Positions 7,824 through 18,100 of a stretch of 64,000 nucleotides of DNA are shown here, one piece after another. The DNA is from Peptococcaceae bacterium UBA4068 (GTDB lineage Bacteria > Bacillota > Dehalobacteriia > UBA4068): positions 501,436 through 565,435 of the forward strand of contig DFZA01000009.1 of NCBI GenBank assembly GCA_002382665.1, written 5' to 3'. The notes under the pieces were generated by a model. It did not search any database, was not told the origin of the DNA, and was given only the letters and a program-made list of their open reading frames with translations. The position numbers and the translations under genes were made by a program. Each line of letters begins with the position of its first letter. Within the stretch, counting starts at the first letter, position 1.

Positions 7824-7853
7824 AATGCCATGCGGCAATTGCCGCATGGCATT
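7824..7853 (-). terminator. Intrinsic terminator of the first giant SLH gene
   Basis: A perfect 30-base palindrome with arms AATGCCATGCGGCAA, followed on the minus strand by TTTTTATTG. It lies 17 bases after the SLH gene stop. Confidence 0.9.
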
Positions 7854-7869
7854 TTGATTGATAATTGTT

Positions 7870-10800
7870 TTAGTTCGCCAACAGATTATATAGAACCTGG
7901 GCAATTTCGGCGCGCGTGGTTTGGTCTTGCGGATTGATCATACCGTTATAGCCTGATACAACTTCGCCGCCGACCAGCGCCGTTACTGCTGCCACAGCCC
8001 ACTCGGCAACCTGATCACCATCACTGAAGTCGGTCAGCTGCTGACCGCTGCCGGATGTCGGCAATTCGTCAATTATCGTCAGCACATTATAGAGCATCAC
8101 CATCATTTCCTGACGGCTGATCTCCCGCTCGGGCGCATAGAGGTTGTTGCCCACACCGTTGACAATACCTAAGCCTTTGGCCGCCAACAGGTATTGCGTG
8201 TAATAAGTATCACCGGCGTCGGCAAACGGTTCTAAAGAAGCATATTCCGGATATTGATCAGGGGAGAGCCGGTAGGCGTTCATCAGCAAAACGATGAACT
8301 GCCCGCGGGTCAGATTGTCGTCCGGACAGAAACTATCCGCGGAAGTACCGCTGGTAATGCCGCGGGCAGCGATGAAATCAACCGCGTCTTTATACCAGGC
8401 TCCCGGTAAAACATCACTGAAACTGACCTGATTGTAACCGATAATAAACTGGGAGAAATGAGAGGTTTTAAAGATAACGGCTTTGCTCACGGCATCATAA
8501 CAGCCTTGAATAGCCTGGAGGCTGCCGTCGTCTGCCAGATAGTAAATGACGACGCTCTCCGGGTCTTCTCCCGGCAAAAGCGTGTAAGGTATAGAGACTG
8601 TCGCGTAACCGCCGCCAAAATCAGAGACTAGCGTACCGCCGTTGGTAACGCTCAGATCATAAACCGGCCGGTCGCCGACAAGTGCCTGATCCTCTGATGA
8701 TAAAGCGTCCAGATCGACAACGCCGGCAGATACAGTGACCGTACCGCCGCTTGCGGCCTCCGCAATGGTTTGCAGCGCCGTGCCGTCGAAAGTAACGGAA
8801 ATAAACGGCGCAGTGATATTAAGTTTAGCATCGGAACCGTGGGCTATTTCTTGCAAATCACTTTGCGCTATGGTTATTTGCAGCTGCTCTATATCGTCCG
8901 CCCCATCAATTGCCAGCTCCAAAATATCATCATTGCCCGTACCGCCGGTCTGCCCGGCTTGGTCAAGCAAAGCATCGACTACATCCCCGGACACCTCTGC
9001 TGACGCTGTGCCTGATGACGTCGTAGCAGCAATTTCGGTTGCATTTGTAACAGAACTGCCGGATTGTTGCGTTGTCACAATGACGGTAGGCGTGGCAGGA
9101 GAGCTACTGCCACCGCCGGTGTTGGCCGTGGTGGTAACGCTCTTGGTGGTATAAGCGGCCTTATTGTCTGCTTCGTCTTTGACGATCACGTTGAAATAAT
9201 AAGTCGTACCGGCGGAAAGGCCTGTTACCGCATACATATCAATCGCTGAAAAGTCGGTAAGCGCCGTACCGTTGGTTTCAATATCATCCACCGTGTCCAA
9301 ATTATCATCGTCGGATACATAGACCCGGTATAACAGATTCCCTCCGGCGGAAACATTATCCTCAGCTTCCTCCCAGGCTAGTGTTACACCGTTTTTGGTG
9401 ATGTTGGAGGTGGTAATAATGCTATCGGCAATAGCAGGAGCCTCAAGATCACCTGCCGGTTCCGCCTCCAGTACCGGGTACCCCTGATTGACGCCGCTTT
9501 CGATCTCCCAGCCATAATAGCCCGTAGTATCAGGCAAGCCGGCGTTAAGCGTATCAACAAAAGCAGTGGTCTTCATAGCGGCGGAAGACATCGACTGGCA
9601 CTCGGCACTGCTGCCGTGTACCGTTGGCGTGTTAGAGCCATCAGACATAGCCGTAATCACAGCATCGGCGTTCCAATAACAATCGGCAAAGGCTGTATCT
9701 ACATTATTTTGGCCATAAAAAGCTCCTATATAACCCCAACCGCTGCCGGAAACGTCGCCGGTGGCGTAGCAGTTTTGGATATCGGCCGCGCTGGTATAGG
9801 CATAGTTATAACCCACCAGACCGCCGGCAAACGGGTTATTACCGGCTACAATATTGCCGGTAGCACAGCAATTGCGGATATAGCCGTTGTTGAATGCTAC
9901 CAGTCCACCGATATATGAACCGTTGGGTACCTCAATATCGACATCGGCCCAACTGTTGATGACCGTAGCAGTACAATTGGATCCTACCAAACCACCGGTA
10001 GTGGAATTTGCTGATATAAAACCTGTCGCGGAACAATGGTCGACAAGTCCGTAGTTAGCGGCAACAATTCCACCAACCCCACCGCCGCTGGCATAGATAG
10101 CCAATGAAGCTAAATTTGTATTACAAATAGTAGCGGTAGTGTTCGCATAACCGAATAACCCTATATATGATATATTTACCGGACTATCAGCTGAACCGAT
10201 CCGCATATTGGACACAGTATGGCCGTTACCATTGAAGTAACCGGTAAAAGTCTCCGCGGTGAATTCGTCGTAACCGATAGGCTGCCAGCCATTCTGGGTA
10301 TCATACCAAAACGCTTCATCCAACAATACCGGATCTAGATCGATATCCGCGGTCAGTATAAAACATTTGTCCAGATAATACCTGACGTTATGCAAATGGT
10401 AAGGCGTAGCGATCTGATACGGATCATTGTCAGTACCCGAGCCGCCGGCAAATAAGGCCGGCTCCACCGCCAGCTCAATTTTCACCGGGTCTGAAACCGT
10501 ACCGGCCAGGTTTTTAACAGTGATATAGAGATCCAAGGCGCCGGATGATACAGGCAGTGTCGCGGTATTCGTACCCTCATAGCAAAGAATGCCGCTGCCG
10601 GTTGTATCAAAGCTCGGGGTGCCGCCCGGCTCAACAATATCGTAATAATACTCGCCCAGGCAATCGCTGTCAAAACTGATCTCAGCCTCCGCCGCCAGGT
10701 TATGCGCGCCGCTAGCATCAGTGATCACAGCCGGCGCAGCGCTCAACCCCAAGCCGACGCCGCTCAATACCGGCATGCCACTATTGACGCCGTCAATGAT

Positions 10801-13107
10801 CTGCCAGGCGCGCCAGCTGTCTTCCCTGCCCGTCACCTCGGCGTCGTTGAGCAGGTCGGCAAAATCCTGCGATTGCATTTGGGCCGTTGTTTTGCCGGTA
10901 CCACCGCCGCCGCTGGTATTGAGGTCTGAATTCCAGTAACTGTCGGTAACAGTAGCATCATACAAATAACCTACCAGGCCGAAGCCCTGACTCACAGGTC
11001 CGTTAGTATAACTTGCCTGTCCTGCGGCATAACTGTTTTGAATACCGGCCTCGGTACTACAGGAACCTACCAGGCCGCCTGCTGAACGAGTATACCAATA
11101 TGCTGAAACCGCGCCGGTGGCATAACAGTTTTTGATAAACCGGTAATTGCTATAGCCTGCCAGGCCACCGGCATATTCCTGACCATAAACCGTACCGGTA
11201 GCGTAGCAATTGATGATATTTGAGCTATTATATGCCAGCAAACCGCCCGCCATATATGAACTGGAGACATTTCCGGTAGCATAGCTGTCGCTAACACTAC
11301 CGCTGTTATCTCCGATCAGGCCTCCCAAATAGCCGATGCCGCTGACGTTGCCAGTCGCACTGCAACCGATTACCGGAGCAGAGGATTCACCGATCAGTCC
11401 GCCCACCTCGGCATATTGATAGCCGCTAAAAGCTATATCGACAGCGGCGCTGCAGCCGATCACCCCGTCGCAGTAATAATCCATATCGCCGACCAGGCCG
11501 CCGATATAGCCGTCGTCGGGGCTGATAACGTTGATTGTTCCCGCAACATGGCAAAAACGGATATCCGTACTGTTACCCTGGGCTGCCAATACGCCCACAA
11601 AGCAATCGTCATAGTTATAATCATAATGTTCCATAACAATATATATCGCGGCATTATCAACAACGACATTATGGATCACCGCGCTTTGCAGATAGCCAAA
11701 CAGCCCTATATACTCTCCCATAGCGGGATCATCCGAGGTGCCGATGGCCATATTGCTGACCAGATGATTGTCGCCGTCAAAATTACCCATAAATTCCTCG
11801 GTGGCGGAAATACCGATCGGCCGCCAGTATCGCCCGCTTAAGTCGATGTCATCGGTCAGCTGAAAGTAATTATTATGATATCCGTTACCTTGGTCAACAT
11901 CCCAGGCCAGCTGTGCCAGCTGTTGGGGAGTGGCGATCAGATAAGGGTCGCCCACCGAGCCGTCGCCGCCGGCAAACGGATACTGGCCGCTAGCAGTAAT
12001 ATCGTCACCCCAATATAACTCATCTATATCTAATTGCAGCGGATTGCTACAATTTTCATCAGCGTCCTTGACTACGATATAAATATCCCAGTCGCCGGCG
12101 CCCACATCGTCCAAATAAATTGTCTGTTCCGTAGTATCGCAGACGCTCCCCTCACCGCTGGTGTCGACATCAGGCTGCGGGGTTCCGTCAGCCACTACTG
12201 TGTAATAATAATTACCCGCCTCGTTGGAGGTAAATTTTACCCGTGCCGAAAAATCATAGTTTCTGACCACATCACCGGCAGTTAGCTGCGGAACGGACAG
12301 CGCTACAGTATTATATGTTTCTAATCCGATTGTCCAGGTAGGGGTGGTAAACCCGAGGGCGCCGCTATAATAATAAATTATAAAAGCCTCATCAGCGTTG
12401 CTGAAAACAAAGTTACCCATCGTCGGAGCATCGCCTGCAAAAGTTGCCGAAACCAACTGCGAACAGCCGCCAAACGCAAAATACCCTATTTCGGTAATAC
12501 CCGAAGGTATGGTCACCGAAGTAAGGTTGGCACAATTAGCAAAGGTATCTTTATTGATGACCGCTAGAGAAGTAGGTATCGTAAACTCGCTGATGGCCGT
12601 ATTGTTAAACGCTCCCTCTCCAAGCGCAGTAAGATTATTGCCGTCAATATTTATGTTAGCAAGGCTCGTACAATCAGCAAAGGCATATTTATCAATTGTT
12701 TCTAGGCTGGAGGGAATTGTTACCGTGGCCAGCTCCGTACTGTAAAAGGCATGCTGACCGATATATGTAACGCCCTCCCCCAGATCGACCGCAGTCAGCG
12801 TGCTGTTTTGAAAAGCGCCGGATTCGATACGCAGTACGCTATCGGGTATGATTACCGAGTGAATCGTGGTTTTATCAACAAAGGCATTGCTGCCAATTCT
12901 GGTTACCGGCTTACCGGCAATCGTGGACGGAATGGTTATATCCGTATCAATACCGGTATAACCGGTAATGGCCGCGGTCGTATCACCATCATAAAGCGTG
13001 TACTGCCAGTCTCCTTCCACGGCCGCGCTGGCCAGCAAAGACGGCAAGCAACATAAAGATACAGCCATGGCTATAATCAACAAACATAGAACGGTCTTTT
13101 TACCCAT
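7870..13107 (-). CDS. Giant surface protein: BspA-type LRR, GLUG repeats, Fn3, three C-terminal SLH domains
   Basis: About 1745 residues. A signal peptide starts at MGKKTVL with a hydrophobic core and an ALAS-like cleavage area before AVEGDW. By DNA position: BspA-type leucine-rich repeats (about 12990-12330; ITIPSTIAGKPVTRIG style); two blocks of GLUG repeats (about 11960-10930 and 10430-9650; GGLVG, CYATG and SYATGNV motifs), each headed by DPYLIATPQQL-like lead-ins; an Fn3 domain (about 9440-9130); a beta-rich module; and three SLH domains (about 8430-7873; FSDVLPGAWYKDAVDFI, FADAGDTYYTQYL, FSDGDQVAEWAVAAV, with TRGQF, SRQEM and TRAEI). SLH domains bind pyruvylated wall polymers, so it is exported and wall-anchored. 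The repeats suggest adhesion. I chose the ATG at 13107 because GGAGG sits 8 bases upstream; the longer frame from 13125 contains that site. The start overlaps the upstream small gene by 8 bases. Confidence 0.9.
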   Translation of the reverse strand: MGKKTVLCLLIIAMAVSLCCLPSLLASAAVEGDWQYTLYDGDTTAAITGYTGIDTDITIPSTIAGKPVTRIGSNAFVDKTTIHSVIIPDSVLRIESGAFQNSTLTAVDLGEGVTYIGQHAFYSTELATVTIPSSLETIDKYAFADCTSLANINIDGNNLTALGEGAFNNTAISEFTIPTSLAVINKDTFANCANLTSVTIPSGITEIGYFAFGGCSQLVSATFAGDAPTMGNFVFSNADEAFIIYYYSGALGFTTPTWTIGLETYNTVALSVPQLTAGDVVRNYDFSARVKFTSNEAGNYYYTVVADGTPQPDVDTSGEGSVCDTTEQTIYLDDVGAGDWDIYIVVKDADENCSNPLQLDIDELYWGDDITASGQYPFAGGDGSVGDPYLIATPQQLAQLAWDVDQGNGYHNNYFQLTDDIDLSGRYWRPIGISATEEFMGNFDGDNHLVSNMAIGTSDDPAMGEYIGLFGYLQSAVIHNVVVDNAAIYIVMEHYDYNYDDCFVGVLAAQGNSTDIRFCHVAGTINVISPDDGYIGGLVGDMDYYCDGVIGCSAAVDIAFSGYQYAEVGGLIGESSAPVIGCSATGNVSGIGYLGGLIGDNSGSVSDSYATGNVSSSYMAGGLLAYNSSNIINCYATGTVYGQEYAGGLAGYSNYRFIKNCYATGAVSAYWYTRSAGGLVGSCSTEAGIQNSYAAGQASYTNGPVSQGFGLVGYLYDATVTDSYWNSDLNTSGGGGTGKTTAQMQSQDFADLLNDAEVTGREDSWRAWQIIDGVNSGMPVLSGVGLGLSAAPAVITDASGAHNLAAEAEISFDSDCLGEYYYDIVEPGGTPSFDTTGSGILCYEGTNTATLPVSSGALDLYITVKNLAGTVSDPVKIELAVEPALFAGGSGTDNDPYQIATPYHLHNVRYYLDKCFILTADIDLDPVLLDEAFWYDTQNGWQPIGYDEFTAETFTGYFNGNGHTVSNMRIGSADSPVNISYIGLFGYANTTATICNTNLASLAIYASGGGVGGIVAANYGLVDHCSATGFISANSTTGGLVGSNCTATVINSWADVDIEVPNGSYIGGLVAFNNGYIRNCCATGNIVAGNNPFAGGLVGYNYAYTSAADIQNCYATGDVSGSGWGYIGAFYGQNNVDTAFADCYWNADAVITAMSDGSNTPTVHGSSAECQSMSSAAMKTTAFVDTLNAGLPDTTGYYGWEIESGVNQGYPVLEAEPAGDLEAPAIADSIITTSNITKNGVTLAWEEAEDNVSAGGNLLYRVYVSDDDNLDTVDDIETNGTALTDFSAIDMYAVTGLSAGTTYYFNVIVKDEADNKAAYTTKSVTTTANTGGGSSSPATPTVIVTTQQSGSSVTNATEIAATTSSGTASAEVSGDVVDALLDQAGQTGGTGNDDILELAIDGADDIEQLQITIAQSDLQEIAHGSDAKLNITAPFISVTFDGTALQTIAEAASGGTVTVSAGVVDLDALSSEDQALVGDRPVYDLSVTNGGTLVSDFGGGYATVSIPYTLLPGEDPESVVIYYLADDGSLQAIQGCYDAVSKAVIFKTSHFSQFIIGYNQVSFSDVLPGAWYKDAVDFIAARGITSGTSADSFCPDDNLTRGQFIVLLMNAYRLSPDQYPEYASLEPFADAGDTYYTQYLLAAKGLGIVNGVGNNLYAPEREISRQEMMVMLYNVLTIIDELPTSGSGQQLTDFSDGDQVAEWAVAAVTALVGGEVVSGYNGMINPQDQTTRAEIAQVLYNLLAN

Positions 13108-13402
13108 CAAGCTTTCCTCCCTCATATAATATCTTTTTATTCAGCTTTTCTTTTAAATCATCAAGCAAGCGGCTGGCACTTGCGGCAGCAGTGGAAATCG
13201 TTCCGGAATAAACATTTGTTTTAGTTTGGATTTCGATTTCGATATGGTTTTTTTCCGTAACGCTGACGCACAGCAAATCATCATCGTCAATAACGATGAG
13301 CTCCTCTTCGTTATCCAAGATGGTAATTCGTTGATCCTTAATACTCAGATTATATAATTTTGTTTCAAAAAACCCCGTTTTAAGTCGAAATTCATATATC
13401 AT
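13100..13402 (-). CDS. Small conserved-looking protein of unknown function, coupled to the SLH gene
   Basis: A 100-residue soluble protein: beta-rich first two thirds (MIYEFRLKTGFFETKL, QRITILDNEEELIVIDDDDL, HIEIEIQTKTNVYSGTI), then a C-terminal amphipathic helix (ASRLLDDLKEKLNKK). The layout is reminiscent of a PH-like barrel plus helix, but I do not recognise a family. GAGGTGG lies directly upstream of the ATG. Its stop overlaps the SLH gene start by 8 bases, which implies translational coupling and perhaps a role in expression or export of the giant surface protein (inference). A protein of similar size and layout lies at 24233-24553, beside the second giant SLH gene. Confidence 0.65.
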   Translation of the reverse strand: MIYEFRLKTGFFETKLYNLSIKDQRITILDNEEELIVIDDDDLLCVSVTEKNHIEIEIQTKTNVYSGTISTAAASASRLLDDLKEKLNKKILYEGGKLDG

Positions 13403-13478
13403 TCCACCACCTCAAAGATAGTATATATAAAAACAACTTGCAGAAAAATACAAAATAGCTATTTGTCATTGTCAAAGC

Positions 13479-13503
13479 CGGTTGGCATGATTTGTGCCAA
13501 CCG
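13479..13503. promoter_or_regulatory. Perfect inverted repeat upstream of the HTH regulator promoter
   Basis: Arms CGGTTGGCA (13479-13487) and TGCCAACCG (13495-13503) are perfect complements with a 7-base spacer. The right arm touches the -35 element at 13504. It lies in the divergent region between the SLH operon and the HTH gene and has the size and position of a dimer operator. No T-run follows, so it is not a terminator. Confidence 0.6.
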
Positions 13504-13532
13504 TTGATTTTAGTAAATGCTTTCTGTTATAC
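13504..13532 (+). promoter_or_regulatory. Sigma-A promoter of the HTH regulator gene
   Basis: TTGATT (13504-13509) and TTATAC (13527-13532) are 17 bases apart. Transcription would start near 13539, which rules out the upstream in-frame ATG at 13517 and supports the start at 13553. Confidence 0.65.
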
Positions 13533-13552
13533 TTGGCAAAGGGGTGAGGGAT

Positions 13553-15097
13553 ATGCTATTTTGTGAAAAACTAGATTTTTTAATGAATATAACCAAGACA
13601 ACCAACAGTGCCCTTTCGTTAAATACCAATCTTGATCCTTCCCATATCAGCCGGCTGCGTAACGGGCGAAGAAACGCATCAAAAAACAGAACTTTTATCA
13701 AAGCCATGGCCGAATATTTTGCCAAACGCTGCACCGAGGATTATCAACGTAAAGCGGTGCTAAATACTGTCAATGTCAATCTTTCATCTCCTGACCAAGA
13801 TTTTGCAAAGTTATTATATGATTGGCTGAATAGTGAGCATCTGGCCGAAGTAAAAAGAGTCGAGGATTTTATTTCAGTATTTTCCAAAAATAATACAAGC
13901 AGACAAACTGTATCTGCCTATTCTAATACGCAAAATAAATCACCTGTCGAAGTTCCACATACTGCCGTTTCAATTTACTATGGTATCGAAGGAAAGCGAC
14001 AGGCTGTTTTATGTTTTCTTTCGGAAGTTCTAGCCTCTCCAAGACCGCAAACACTGCTGTTGTTTAGCGACGAAGCTACCGACTGGATGAAAGCGGACAT
14101 GGAGTTTGCGGCCCAATGGGCTTCTTTAATGTCCCAGGTAATCGCCCATGGCAATAAAATTAAAATCATCCATACTGTAGAACGGAATCTTGACGAGATG
14201 CTGGGCGCTATCAATCAGTGGGTACCTCTTTATATGTCCGGCGCTATCGAACCGTATTTCTACCCTAAAAAAAGAGACGGGGTTTTTAAACGGACTCTTT
14301 TCATAGCGCCAGCTTCGGCAGCAGTCATATCAAGTTCGGTAGGAAATATCGAAGACCAAACGGCAAATTTATTTATTAAAAACAAAAAAGCTATTAAAGC
14401 TTATACGGAAGAATTCAATCAATACTTAGCTTTATGTAAACCATTGATGCGCATATTTATGCCGGAGGATGAACAGGCTTACCTGGCTACAATGATTGAG
14501 TTCGAAAAAGAACAGACCAATACCATTATCAAAACAGAATCACTTTCACTGCTGACCATACCGGAAAATGTTGCTGAAAAAATCATCAACCGCTATCATA
14601 GCAACAAAGATATTTTTACCGAATATTTCCAATTAAGAACAGATAGTTTTATCAAAAATATACAGAAAAATAGTTTAACTGAGATTATTCAGCTTCCGCC
14701 TGTCGATACGGTAATCAACGAAAAGGTCAAAGTAACTTTTTCCGATATGTTGAATCGCAATACCGCCTATTATACGGTTGAAGAGTTTATATTACATATT
14801 GAAAACATCATCCAAATACTTTTAATTTATAAAAATTATCATATTTGTTTGTGCGAAAACTCATCGGAAAATAACTTTATGATATATGCCAAGGAAGATT
14901 TAGGCACAATCATCGCCAAAACATCCGCTCCGGCGGTTATTATCGCTTTGAATGAAAGTAACATGACCGCCGCGTTCTGGGATTACTTAAGAAATCTGAT
15001 CGGATTTTATGCTTATAGGAACTTAGATAATCAGGCCGTTGCCAATATATTGCGTGACTACATCCAAAAAATAAAACAAAATCAAAATAATCATTAG
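13553..15097 (+). CDS. HTH-domain regulator-like protein with large uncharacterised C-terminal region
   Basis: A 514-residue soluble protein. The N-terminal 50 residues look like an HTH of Cro/CI type: LDFLMNITKTTNSALSLNTN, then DPSHISRLRNGRRNASKN as the recognition helix and wing. The remaining 450 residues show no domain I can name; they are mixed alpha/beta and contain no membrane segment. I chose the ATG at 13553, preceded at 2-3 bases by GGGGTGAGGG and downstream of the promoter. It is transcribed divergently from the SLH operon across a region holding a perfect inverted repeat, so control of the surface-protein operon and of itself is a reasonable inference. A convergent terminator separates it from the second giant SLH gene. 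Confidence 0.7.
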   Translation: MLFCEKLDFLMNITKTTNSALSLNTNLDPSHISRLRNGRRNASKNRTFIKAMAEYFAKRCTEDYQRKAVLNTVNVNLSSPDQDFAKLLYDWLNSEHLAEVKRVEDFISVFSKNNTSRQTVSAYSNTQNKSPVEVPHTAVSIYYGIEGKRQAVLCFLSEVLASPRPQTLLLFSDEATDWMKADMEFAAQWASLMSQVIAHGNKIKIIHTVERNLDEMLGAINQWVPLYMSGAIEPYFYPKKRDGVFKRTLFIAPASAAVISSSVGNIEDQTANLFIKNKKAIKAYTEEFNQYLALCKPLMRIFMPEDEQAYLATMIEFEKEQTNTIIKTESLSLLTIPENVAEKIINRYHSNKDIFTEYFQLRTDSFIKNIQKNSLTEIIQLPPVDTVINEKVKVTFSDMLNRNTAYYTVEEFILHIENIIQILLIYKNYHICLCENSSENNFMIYAKEDLGTIIAKTSAPAVIIALNESNMTAAFWDYLRNLIGFYAYRNLDNQAVANILRDYIQKIKQNQNNH

Positions 15098-15110
15098 AGA
15101 TAACATAAAA

Positions 15111-15149
15111 AATGATTGCCATGCTGAACAACATGGCAATCATTTTTTA
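15111..15149. terminator. Bidirectional terminator between HTH gene and giant SLH-DUF3089 gene
   Basis: Arms AATGATTGCCATG and CATGGCAATCATT pair perfectly; A-run on the left and T-run on the right allow use from both convergent genes. Confidence 0.9.
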
Positions 15150-15173
15150 TTTTTAATCTAATTTAAACTAGCC

Positions 15174-18100
15174 TTAATTTGCTTCAAAAAAACTTTGGAT
15201 TCTATAAGCTGCATTTTCTCTAAGATTATAGTAATAAAAAGGATAGTCAAAGCTGTGGAAAACACCTCTGCCAAATACCACATTACCGGGAGCCCAGGTA
15301 TCCACATCTACGGTGCTGCAGATCAAAACGCCGTTTTCGCTGTCTATATAAGCGTCCGCAAAGTTCATAACTTGTTTGAATTCCCCGTTTTCATCCAGCA
15401 CTACCGAACCGTTTGTGTTCAGCATAATAGAACCAAGGTTTTCAGCAGCCGCGGCATAAGTATCGTCTCTTGTCCAAGTAAGCGGATTTATGACAAGAGC
15501 ATCCGGCAATACAATAGGATTATTACCCTCGATTGTTGGCGCCTGAGTGTTATAGGATATAATAACTCCCGTGTCGTCGGCCCCTTCGGCAAATTTCAGA
15601 TGCGGATTTTCTGCCAGATATTCTTCAGTAACTGAGTAGCCGATCACATATGCGGCAACCATTCTGTTATAAACATCGGGATGCTCAGCCATATACTCCG
15701 ACAGTAAATATAGCAGCATGTTGGAACCCTGCGAATGACCGGCCAATATAAACGGACGGCCATTATTGAAATTCTCAATATAATATTCAAACGCGGCAAA
15801 TACATCCTCTTTCGTCATGCCACTTAAAAGCTCATCCTGCGCTTCCAGTGATAGTGAGAGACAAGTTGTCGCATCCGCCTGCCTGTAATATGGGGCATAG
15901 ATGTTTCCCTCTGTTGCAAACGCTGTTGCCTGTCTGGAAAATGCCAAAGTGGCGTTACTACGCATCATCTCGTTATCGATGCCACATACGATCGGGTCGC
16001 TGGCAGACAGCTTATAATAAGCTGTCGGATAAAGGTAAAATATATCAACATCCTTATCAGCGGCAGACGAAAGTGCCAACCAATTATCTGTTGCTGCATA
16101 ATCTACGGCTGCAAATTCACCATCGGAAGCTGAATCATTAATTAAGCCGGACTTTATCAACAAACGCTGTACAACTACCGCGACTTCGGCGCGGGTGATA
16201 TTGTCCTGAGGGCAAATGGTTGTGGCTGTTCTGCCGTTGACAACGGCTGTGCCAAGGCAGGCGGCAATGCCCGATAAAGCATAATCCGCAGCAAATGAAG
16301 AATCCGTATAGCCTGCCAGTAGATCATTTTGTTCGCTAGCCGTCAGTGTTGCTTCCAGCTCCGTTATTCCCATAGCGCGGGCGATGATCGTCATAGCCTG
16401 CTCGCGGGTGATCTGATCGTTAGGACGGAAAGTGCCGTCGCTATAACCGGTGATTAGACCATATGAAACTGCCGTCTCAATATATCCGCAGTACCAGTCT
16501 GACGTCTTAACATCGCTGAAACCGTTATCACCTACTCCGGCTTCCAGACCAAGCGCTCTGACCATGATCGTAGCGAATTCAGCTCTGGTGATATCACGGT
16601 CAGGCTGATAATTATCGCCACCCACACCGCTTACTACCATTCTCGAACCCATGTCATTGACAGCATCCCCAGCCCAGTGCGAGGCCACGTCAGCGAACTC
16701 TATCGGGTTGTAAATCACCGTATAAGTGCTGTTGGTCAGACTGTTGATCACCGCATAATATTTACCGTCGATGATGATAATCTTGGTCGGCACGTGGTGT
16801 ACCGTGCCATCAGGATCAACCACAACACCGGTAGTTATCTTGTCCGGGTCAACACCGTCCGGTATGGCGATAGTTCTTTCCACATAGGAATCAAAAGAGC
16901 TGACAGTCGTTGTCTGACCGTTATAGCTACAGGTAATGGAAAATTCTACCGCCGGAACTACAAGAGTGAAGCTGCCGTCTTTTGCCGCATCCTCAACTAC
17001 TGTCGCCGTAGCGTTAGTAGGTTCGGAGATAGAGATATTAACTGTGATATCCGCCAATGAAACGTCAGTGCCGAATGATTCAGATACGGCATTAATATCA
17101 ATCTGCTCTGCCGGTAGTGAGTAGGTAGCAGCATCAGTGCGGATTTGCAGCGTAACGTCATTTTCTTCCATACTGTCAACCATTTGGCCGGTCAATACGC
17201 CTGCGGCGACATCTGCGCCGCTTGTGGAAATTGTCACCGTCGCGCCATGCCCCTCCTGCTCGAGGATGCTGTTGAGCTTATCGGTATCAACCGTAACCGT
17301 GGTTACCGTCTGGCCGTTGGCATTGGTTGTTGTTTCACTGGTTCCGGCAGCTTGCGACTGGCCATTGACCAAAACACCGGTCCCTGTAGTTGGCGTAGTC
17401 GGCGCTTCCGGTTTATTAGATGTTTTTTGCGATACTGAAGTATACAACGCTTTATTACCTGATGCGTCTTGGACGATAACATTAAAATAATAATATGTCC
17501 CAGTGCTAAGACCTGTCGCCGTTGCAGACGTCAGGTTGGCTGTCCAATCCTCGGCTATGACGCCGTTGGCCTCAGCGGTATCAACTGTGGCAATGTTATC
17601 GGTTATCGAGTAGACAACCTTATACAGCAAATCTGCCTGCGCTGTCACATTATCCGTCGCGGCTGTCCAAGAGAGGCCGATTTTACGGTAATCGCTGCTC
17701 GTTATAGTAACTATGCCACCATTACCCGCTGTCGGCGAAATCCGGTCGCCAAGTGTAACCAGCGCAGAAATCTGTTCTGCCGCCATCGCATTGCCCACTG
17801 CGTCATAAACCGAAGCGCCGTTCGCAGGTTTGATCGCTACCGTCTCAACACCGCTTGGTGTACCGGTTATATTAATAAATACTCTGATTGTTGTTTCACC
17901 GCCCGCGAGAGCCGTGCCGTCTGTCTTCTTTACGGAACTGATCGTGACATTAGTAGCATCGCCGCCGTTTTGCGTAAATACCGCAGCGAGATCTGCAGTC
18001 GCTAAAGCGGTAGTACCATCTGCCGCTCCGTATACGCCCTTGCTGAAGGTCAGATCAATGTAGGTATTATCGCCGGCCAACGTTACCGTACCGACTGTCG

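Noticed and set aside
8735..12745. Plus-strand frames opposite the first SLH gene
   Set aside because: Shadows of the coding strand, with no start signals or recognisable domains.
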